Below are positions 58,731 through 64,000 of a DNA stretch of 64,000 bases, one piece after another (position 1 is the first letter of the stretch; each line of letters begins with the position of its first letter). The position numbers and the translations under genes are program-made. The stretch is from Selenomonas sputigena_A (GTDB lineage Bacteria; Bacillota; Negativicutes; Selenomonadales; Selenomonadaceae). The stretch covers positions 2,356,001 through 2,420,000 of the forward strand of contig NZ_CP194411.1 of NCBI RefSeq assembly GCF_051603425.1, read 5' to 3'. Below the pieces are notes generated by a model. That model was not told where the DNA came from. It saw only the letters and a list, made by a program, of their open reading frames with translations, and made no database searches.

Positions 58731-61115
58731 ATGACAGAGCACAATGCATCGCTTGATCGCGAATCATACCGGATAAAAATTTTCGGCATCGTGCAAGGCG
58801 TCGGTTTCCGTCCTTTCGTCAGCCGCACAGCCGCTGAGTTCCATATCACCGGCGATGTCTGCAACAAAGGATCCTACGTCGAAATCCGAGCCCACGGCGC
58901 CAAGGAGGCTCTCCGCCGCTTCCTAGAAAGAATAGAAACCTCACCCCCCTCGCGAGCCGTCGTCCTCAAAATCCTCAAAGCGCCTCTTACCGATTTTCCC
59001 GATACCGATGATTTCAAAATCATAGAAAGCCTTGCAGAAGATGGTTCGGTCTTTGTTTCGCCTGATATCGCCATTTGCCCCCAGTGCCGGGCCGAGCTTT
59101 TTGACAAGAAGAACCGCCGCTACCTGCACCCCTTTATCAACTGCACCTCATGCGGCCCCCGGCTCACAATCCTCGACTCCATGCCTTATGACCGTGAGCG
59201 CACGAGTATGGGCGCATTCCCGATGTGCCCGGACTGTCATTACGAATACACGCATCCCGAAACGCGGCGCTATGACGCCCAACCCGTATGCTGCAATGCC
59301 TGCGGTCCCACGGTCTGCATTATCGACGGCGAAGAAACGGGGCTTGCCGCCATCAAGCGGGCACGCCGAGTTCTGCAAGCCGGCGGCATTGTTGCCGTAA
59401 AAGGCATCGGCGGCTTTCATCTCGCCTGCGACGCACAAAACGAAGCTGCGATAAAACGCCTGCGCGAGCGCAAACATCGCCCCCGAAAACCTTTTGCCAT
59501 TATGATGCGCGACTTGGCAACAGTACGGCGCGAATGTCATCTCGGCAAAGCGCAGGAAAAACTTCTCGACAACCACCAGAAACCCATCGTCCTCCTTCCC
59601 AAGAAGCGCCAGGGCAGAATCGCCCCAAACGCTGCACCCGGCATGATGTCGCTCGGCATTCTTCTCCCCTACACGCCGCTTCATCTTCTGCTCTTTGATC
59701 TGCCCGACGGCCTTTCCTTCCCCGACAGCCTCGTCATGACGAGCGGCAACCCTTCAGGAGCGCCGATCTGCCGCACCGATGAAGAAGCCGCAAAACATCT
59801 CGCTCCCATCGCCGATCTCATTCTGTCGCACAACCGTGAGATCCGGCTGCAAGCCGATGATACCGTCATGGATTTCTATGCCGGCGCCCCTTATGTGGTA
59901 CGTCGCAGCCGCGGCTACGCACCTCTGCCCCTGATGCTCTCCGCCAACTTTCAAGGCTCCGTTCTTGGCATCGGCGGCGAGCTAAAAAACACCTTCTGCC
60001 TCGCCCAAAACTCTCTTTTCTATGCCTCTCCCTATTTGGGCGACATGGGAGACCTGCGCACAGTACATGCACTTCGCCAATCCCTTGCGCGCATGAAACG
60101 CCTTCTTGGCATCCGCCCGGAAGCCGTTGCTGCAGACCTCCATCCGCATTATGAAACAACCCGCTTCGCAAAAACCCTCGGGCTGCCCATTTTCGGCGTA
60201 CAGCACCACTATGCTCACGTACTTTCAGCTATGGCTGAAAACAACGCTCTCACCCCCGTCATAGGCGTGAGCTTCGACGGCACGGGTTACGGCACGGACG
60301 GCACAATATGGGGCGGTGAAATCCTGTTTGCCACGACACGCGGTTTCGAGCGTCTCGGCTCCCTCACGCCTTTCCTCCACCCAGGCGGTGATATTGCCGC
60401 GCAGGAAGGCTGGCGCATTGCCGTATCCCTGCTGTACGATTCCTATGGCAGGGAAACAGCGCTTTCCCTCGCGCAGGAACTCCAGCTTGCAGACGAAGGC
60501 TCCATCTCCGCCGTTCTTTTTCTCCTCGAACACGGGCTTAATATCATCCCTTCGACAAGCGCAGGACGCCTCTTTGACGCTGTGAGCGCCCTGATCGGCC
60601 TCTGCCGTATCTCGACATACGAGGGCGAAGCTGCCATGTATCTGCAATTCGCGGCGGAAAAAGCCGAAAAAGCTTTTCCCAACATCTGCCCGGAGGGATT
60701 CTTCGGCAATCCCCCTGCTGCATGGAGCGAAAGCGGCTGCCTTATTGAATGCATGGACAGCCCCTCCTCCCCTGCTGCCCGTTTCATGCTTGATACAAAC
60801 GGCCTCTTTCTCCATCTGTTGGATCTATGTCGGCAAGGCGAAGCAGCCGAAAGAATTGCCCTCATTTTCCATCAATGCCTTGCCGCAGCTATCGTCAGAG
60901 GCTGCCAAAGAGCACGCGATTACACCGGCTGCCAAACAGCGGCATTGACAGGCGGCGTCTTCCAGAATACGCTTCTCCTGCGCCTCACACAGCAGGGCTT
61001 GGAAAAGGAGGGCTTCCGCGTTCTCCGCCACAGCCTCATCCCGCCAAACGACGGAGGGATTTCCGTAGGGCAGGCGCTCTTCGCCATGCAAAAAATTCAA
61101 GCCATAAAAACATAA
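58731..61115 (+). CDS. hypF: Carbamoyltransferase HypF
   Basis: Uses carbamoyl phosphate to make the thiocarbamoyl group on HypE, the source of the CN ligands of [NiFe]-hydrogenases. 794 residues in the full four-part layout: N-terminal acylphosphatase domain (GIVQGVGFRPFVSRTA, about 19-34), paired zinc-binding motifs (CPQCRAEL, CTSCGP, CPDCHYEY, CNACGP, about 114-190), a YrdC-like domain and a Kae1-like domain with QHHYAHVLSAMAEN and ALTGGVFQNTLLL. It is intact. The other hyp genes are not here; hydF follows 16 bases later. Confidence 0.96.
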   Translation: MTEHNASLDRESYRIKIFGIVQGVGFRPFVSRTAAEFHITGDVCNKGSYVEIRAHGAKEALRRFLERIETSPPSRAVVLKILKAPLTDFPDTDDFKIIESLAEDGSVFVSPDIAICPQCRAELFDKKNRRYLHPFINCTSCGPRLTILDSMPYDRERTSMGAFPMCPDCHYEYTHPETRRYDAQPVCCNACGPTVCIIDGEETGLAAIKRARRVLQAGGIVAVKGIGGFHLACDAQNEAAIKRLRERKHRPRKPFAIMMRDLATVRRECHLGKAQEKLLDNHQKPIVLLPKKRQGRIAPNAAPGMMSLGILLPYTPLHLLLFDLPDGLSFPDSLVMTSGNPSGAPICRTDEEAAKHLAPIADLILSHNREIRLQADDTVMDFYAGAPYVVRRSRGYAPLPLMLSANFQGSVLGIGGELKNTFCLAQNSLFYASPYLGDMGDLRTVHALRQSLARMKRLLGIRPEAVAADLHPHYETTRFAKTLGLPIFGVQHHYAHVLSAMAENNALTPVIGVSFDGTGYGTDGTIWGGEILFATTRGFERLGSLTPFLHPGGDIAAQEGWRIAVSLLYDSYGRETALSLAQELQLADEGSISAVLFLLEHGLNIIPSTSAGRLFDAVSALIGLCRISTYEGEAAMYLQFAAEKAEKAFPNICPEGFFGNPPAAWSESGCLIECMDSPSSPAARFMLDTNGLFLHLLDLCRQGEAAERIALIFHQCLAAAIVRGCQRARDYTGCQTAALTGGVFQNTLLLRLTQQGLEKEGFRVLRHSLIPPNDGGISVGQALFAMQKIQAIKT

Positions 61116-61131
61116 TAAAGGAGTTTTCTTT

Positions 61132-62346
61132 ATGGGACTCAATGATACGCCATCCGGCGAGCGGCTGCACATCGGTTTCTTCGGGCGGCGCAATGCCGGA
61201 AAGTCCAGTCTTGTCAATGCTGTCACCCAGCAAGAAACCGCCATCGTTTCATCTGAAAAAGGCACAACTACCGATCCCGTCTTCAAAGCCATGGAACTTC
61301 TGCCTCTTGGCCCCGTCATGCTCATCGATACGCCAGGCTTCGATGATGATGCGGGAACGCTTGGCCGGCTGCGTGTGAAAAAAACGCGCCAAATCCTCAA
61401 CAAGACCGATATTGCCGTACTCGTCATAGATTCAAACACCGGCATTACACCTTCGGATGAAGAACTTCTGGCTCTTTTTCGGGAAAAAGCCATTCCGTTC
61501 CTCATCGCCTGGAACAAGTGCGACAAAAGAAATGTCTGGCCAAAACCTTCTGTTGAAAACGAGATCCTTGTCAGTGCAGCCAAAAAGAGCGGCATTGAGG
61601 AATTGAAGGAACAGCTTACCCGACTCGTCCCTGCGGAAAAAAACCGTACCTTTATCCGTGATATGCTCTCCCCGGGCGACCTCGTCCTCTTGATCATTCC
61701 CATCGACAAAGCTGCGCCCAAAGGACGCCTGATCTTACCACAGCAACAAGCCATTCGCGACATTCTGGAAGCTAATGCGCTTCCCATCGTCTGTCGGGAA
61801 AGTGAAACGGCCATCGCACTTGAAAACCTCAAAAAGCCTCCGGTTCTCGCTGTCTGCGACAGCCAGATATTCAAAAAGGCTGCTGCCTCCGTCCCTTCCG
61901 CTATCCCGCTGACTTCCTTTTCCATCCTTATGGCTCGTTACAAAGGCTTTCTAAACGAGGCAGTGGAAGGTGCGGCCGCGCTCGCCCATCTAAAAAACGG
62001 CGATCGTATACTCATCGCGGAAGGCTGCACACATCACCGCCAATGCAATGATATCGGCACGGTAAAAATCCCTCATTGGCTAAAGGAATACACCGGAAAG
62101 CAACTGCATATCGAAACATCGAGCGGACATAGCTTCCCCGATGAGCTTGGCAACTATCGCCTCATTGTCCACTGCGGCGGCTGTATGCTGAATCAACGGG
62201 AAATGATGTACCGCATGAAGTGTGCAAAAGATCAAGGTGTTCCCATGACGAACTACGGCACACTCATTGCACATCTGCATGGTATACTCGATCGGAGTCT
62301 TAGACTCTTTCCGCATCTGGCTGCAAAGGTAAGGGAAAAACCGTAA
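61132..62346 (+). CDS. hydF: [FeFe]-hydrogenase maturation GTPase HydF
   Basis: GTPase scaffold on which HydE and HydG assemble the 2Fe subcluster before transfer to the hydrogenase. 404 residues: an N-terminal GTPase domain with GRRNAGKSSLVNAVT (G1), DTPGFDD (G3) and NKCDK (G4), a dimerisation region, and the C-terminal cluster domain with CTHHRQCNDIG and HCGGCMLN, supplying the conserved His and Cys ligands. AAAGGAG lies 8 bases before the ATG. It is cotranscribed with hypF, an unusual pairing of maturases for two different hydrogenase classes. hydE and hydG are not in the window. Confidence 0.96.
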   Translation: MGLNDTPSGERLHIGFFGRRNAGKSSLVNAVTQQETAIVSSEKGTTTDPVFKAMELLPLGPVMLIDTPGFDDDAGTLGRLRVKKTRQILNKTDIAVLVIDSNTGITPSDEELLALFREKAIPFLIAWNKCDKRNVWPKPSVENEILVSAAKKSGIEELKEQLTRLVPAEKNRTFIRDMLSPGDLVLLIIPIDKAAPKGRLILPQQQAIRDILEANALPIVCRESETAIALENLKKPPVLAVCDSQIFKKAAASVPSAIPLTSFSILMARYKGFLNEAVEGAAALAHLKNGDRILIAEGCTHHRQCNDIGTVKIPHWLKEYTGKQLHIETSSGHSFPDELGNYRLIVHCGGCMLNQREMMYRMKCAKDQGVPMTNYGTLIAHLHGILDRSLRLFPHLAAKVREKP

Positions 62347-62570
62347 GCAAAGAATAAAAAGATTTCCCAACGGTTATTTGCTTTCCGAACACTCTGCCTC
62401 TGAACAAAAAAGTTTTTCTCGAGAGCAGGGATTTTTTAAAAAATATAGAACCATATAGGAAATGAAACGTCCAAGAAATAAGAAAGATTGGCCTTTTGAC
62501 CCAGCGGCGGTGCAAGCCCAGCGACAGAACATAAAATGATGCACCCCCATATTTTTGAGGAGGAATATTT
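62347..62570. other. Spacer between hydF and the chemotaxis receptors
   Basis: No gene, and no terminator I can support. Around 62425-62455 a TTTTTTAAAAAA palindrome is followed by an AT-rich stretch that may include a promoter for the receptors, but no clear core pair is visible. Confidence 0.4.
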
Positions 62571-63419
62571 ATGGCCCTGCCGGAAACCATCAGAACCAAC
62601 GAGGATATTCTCAACGCTTTCAAGGCCGTCCTGCCTTACCTGAACGATGTCGTGGAAGCTGATATCGCCTCGGTGCTCTCCGACGGAAACGTCTGCCTTG
62701 CCTTCGAACCCGCAAAAGGTTTTTCGCTCCCCATTCATGTCGGCGATTCCCTGCTCGAACATCCATCGATTCAGTCGGCAAAGCATGACAAACGCACTTC
62801 GTTTGCCGATATGGACGCCTCAGTTGCCGGTGTGGCATTACGAACAGCTGCCGCACCGATTTTTGGCGTCAATGGAGATGTCATCGGTGTTGTGGCTGCT
62901 GGTTTTCGTCCAAATGCAACAGAAACCGTTCTGGAAAATATCGAGCGCATTGCCTCCGCCGTACAAACAATCCATGCCTCGATCGAACAAGTTGCCGAAA
63001 GTGCGGATGAACTTGCAAAAACCGGTCAGGAATCCGTTGCGCAGGCAGCCATTCTCCAAGAACGAAATGCGGAGACCATCAAAGTCATCGACTTCATAAA
63101 CGGCATAGCCCAGCAGACGAACCTTCTTGGACTCAACGCCGCAATTGAAGCGGCACGCGCCGGTGAACAAGGCCGCGGCTTTGCCGTCGTCGCCGAAGAA
63201 GTCCGCAAGATGGCCGAGCAGTCCCGCACTGCCACGGAAAAAATTCAGGAAACGCTGTCGGAAATGAACAAGGCGGTCATGGAAATCTCCAAATCCATCG
63301 AATCGACGGGAGCGATCAGTGAAGAACAGGCTGCATCCACCCAGGAAATCACAGCGAGTCTCGCAAACGCCCGTGACATCATCGAAGATTTGAAACGCTT
63401 TGTTTCAGAGCTCCAGTAA
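62571..63419 (+). CDS. Soluble methyl-accepting chemotaxis-type signalling protein
   Basis: A 282-residue receptor with no membrane helix. Residues 1-135 form a small sensory domain without a recognised name, with hydrophobic strand-like pieces (VVAAGFRP). Residues about 140-282 form the antiparallel coiled coil of chemoreceptors, with the conserved hairpin tip (INGIAQQTNLLGLNAAIEAA, then RAGEQGRGFAVVAEEVRKMA) that contacts CheA and CheW. Methylation-site Glu/Gln pairs flank it. The signalling part is short, giving a compact cytosolic receptor; the ligand is unknown. GAGGAGG precedes the ATG. A related gene follows 58 bases downstream. Confidence 0.88.
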   Translation: MALPETIRTNEDILNAFKAVLPYLNDVVEADIASVLSDGNVCLAFEPAKGFSLPIHVGDSLLEHPSIQSAKHDKRTSFADMDASVAGVALRTAAAPIFGVNGDVIGVVAAGFRPNATETVLENIERIASAVQTIHASIEQVAESADELAKTGQESVAQAAILQERNAETIKVIDFINGIAQQTNLLGLNAAIEAARAGEQGRGFAVVAEEVRKMAEQSRTATEKIQETLSEMNKAVMEISKSIESTGAISEEQAASTQEITASLANARDIIEDLKRFVSELQ

Positions 63420-63477
63420 GGGACGTTCGCTCCCATGTATTTCAGCAAAATCAATCGTATAGAGGAGGAACATCCTT

Positions 63478-64000
63478 ATGGCACTGCCTGAAAACATTCA
63501 AACGAACGAGCAGCTTATCGACGCTTTCAAACTCGTACTTCCTTACCTGAATCCCATCCTGCCCGACGATACGCGTCTTGTCATCACATCTGACAAGCAG
63601 TATCTCGATATCGCGCCGGCAAAACACCTTCAGCTCAAAGCCTCCATTGGCGATTCCGTTGAAAATGTTGCCGTCGTACAGAAAGCCATCAACGAGCGCC
63701 GTCCCGTATCTACCGACCTTGATGCCAATGCTTACGGCGTACCGATCAAGATCATATCGGCTCCTGTCACAGGACCCAACGGCGACATTCCCATCGTTTT
63801 TTCCTCGAGCTATGAAATCAGCGACACACTGAACAAGATTGCCAACGGCGTCAACCATATAGCCGAAGCAACGGAAAATGTCTACAGCTCTGTCGAGCAG
63901 GTGGCCAACAGCGCAAGCGAGCTCGCAAAAACCGGACAGGAATCCGTTTCCCAGGCAAGCACGCTTCAGGAGCGCAATGCCGAAACAATCAAAGTCATCG
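63478..64000 (+). CDS. Second soluble chemotaxis-type receptor (cut by window end)
   Basis: Paralogue of the preceding gene: it begins MALPENIQTNEQLIDAFK, against MALPETIRTNEDILNAFK, and from about residue 140 returns to near identity (ELAKTGQESVSQASTLQERN), while the middle of the sensory domain differs. The ATG at 63478 follows AGGAGG at 9 bases. The first 174 codons are visible; the signalling tip lies outside. Conserved signalling end with a divergent sensor suggests duplication followed by a change of ligand. Confidence 0.88.
   Translation, partial: MALPENIQTNEQLIDAFKLVLPYLNPILPDDTRLVITSDKQYLDIAPAKHLQLKASIGDSVENVAVVQKAINERRPVSTDLDANAYGVPIKIISAPVTGPNGDIPIVFSSSYEISDTLNKIANGVNHIAEATENVYSSVEQVANSASELAKTGQESVSQASTLQERNAETIKVI

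Noticed and set aside
1..64000. tRNA or rRNA genes
   Set aside because: I looked through the intergenic gaps for cloverleaf-like sequence with a TTC-containing T arm and found none I could support.

Overview
The window looks like a chromosome segment of a Gram-negative-type Firmicute of the class Negativicutes, most likely Selenomonas or a close relative. The reasons are the Bacillus-like block rbgA-rnhB-FliK-like-FlhB-like-yraN, a detached rpoB-rpoC pair, an anaerobic (cbi) cobalamin pathway beside a two-subunit methylmalonyl-CoA mutase, and an [FeFe]-hydrogenase maturase. No marker in the window fixes the species.

Layout. 1-5754: housekeeping genes, mostly on the minus strand: miaB (cut by the window edge), a UbiX-like flavin prenyltransferase, a VanW-family protein, a small plus-strand gene, then pnp and rpsO. 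5863-10722: an accessory island holding a fragment of a phage polyvalent protein (ADP-ribosyltransferase-like, MuF-C/nuclease-like and zincin-like parts), a frameshifted IS3-type transposase remnant, and an AbiEi/AbiEii toxin-antitoxin pair with its own promoter. 10852-26098: rlmD, a phosphoglycolate-phosphatase-like HAD protein, rpoC and rpoB behind a long leader, and the yraN to rbgA block. 26389-32748: branched-chain amino-acid genes in two blocks, ilvN-ilvC and leuC-leuD-leuB-ilvB. 32897-35297: mutY and an MFS exporter on the plus strand.

35583-56149 is a minus-strand run of about 20 kb. Transcription would begin at a consensus-like promoter, pass a cobalamin riboswitch with an intrinsic terminator, and read mutA, mutB, meaB, an MsrA-like protein lacking its catalytic Cys, then cbiD-E-T-F-G-H-J-C-A, cobU, cobQ, cbiB, cobS, cobD and cobC. 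Enzymes that make adenosylcobalamin and an enzyme that uses it therefore lie behind one B12 sensor. cbiL, a cobalt chelatase and the adenosyltransferase are not in this window. 56237-64000: a small unknown gene, a long-form glutamine synthetase behind a leader terminator, hypF-hydF, and two tandem soluble chemotaxis receptors, the second cut by the window edge.

The most unusual signal is a dispersed intergenic repeat family at 12332-12537, 37326-37486 and 49171-49432. Its copies fold into the same nested hairpin, and several stem pairs change on both sides at once. I do not recognise it as a named element. It is the best candidate here for an undescribed structured RNA or small mobile hairpin element.
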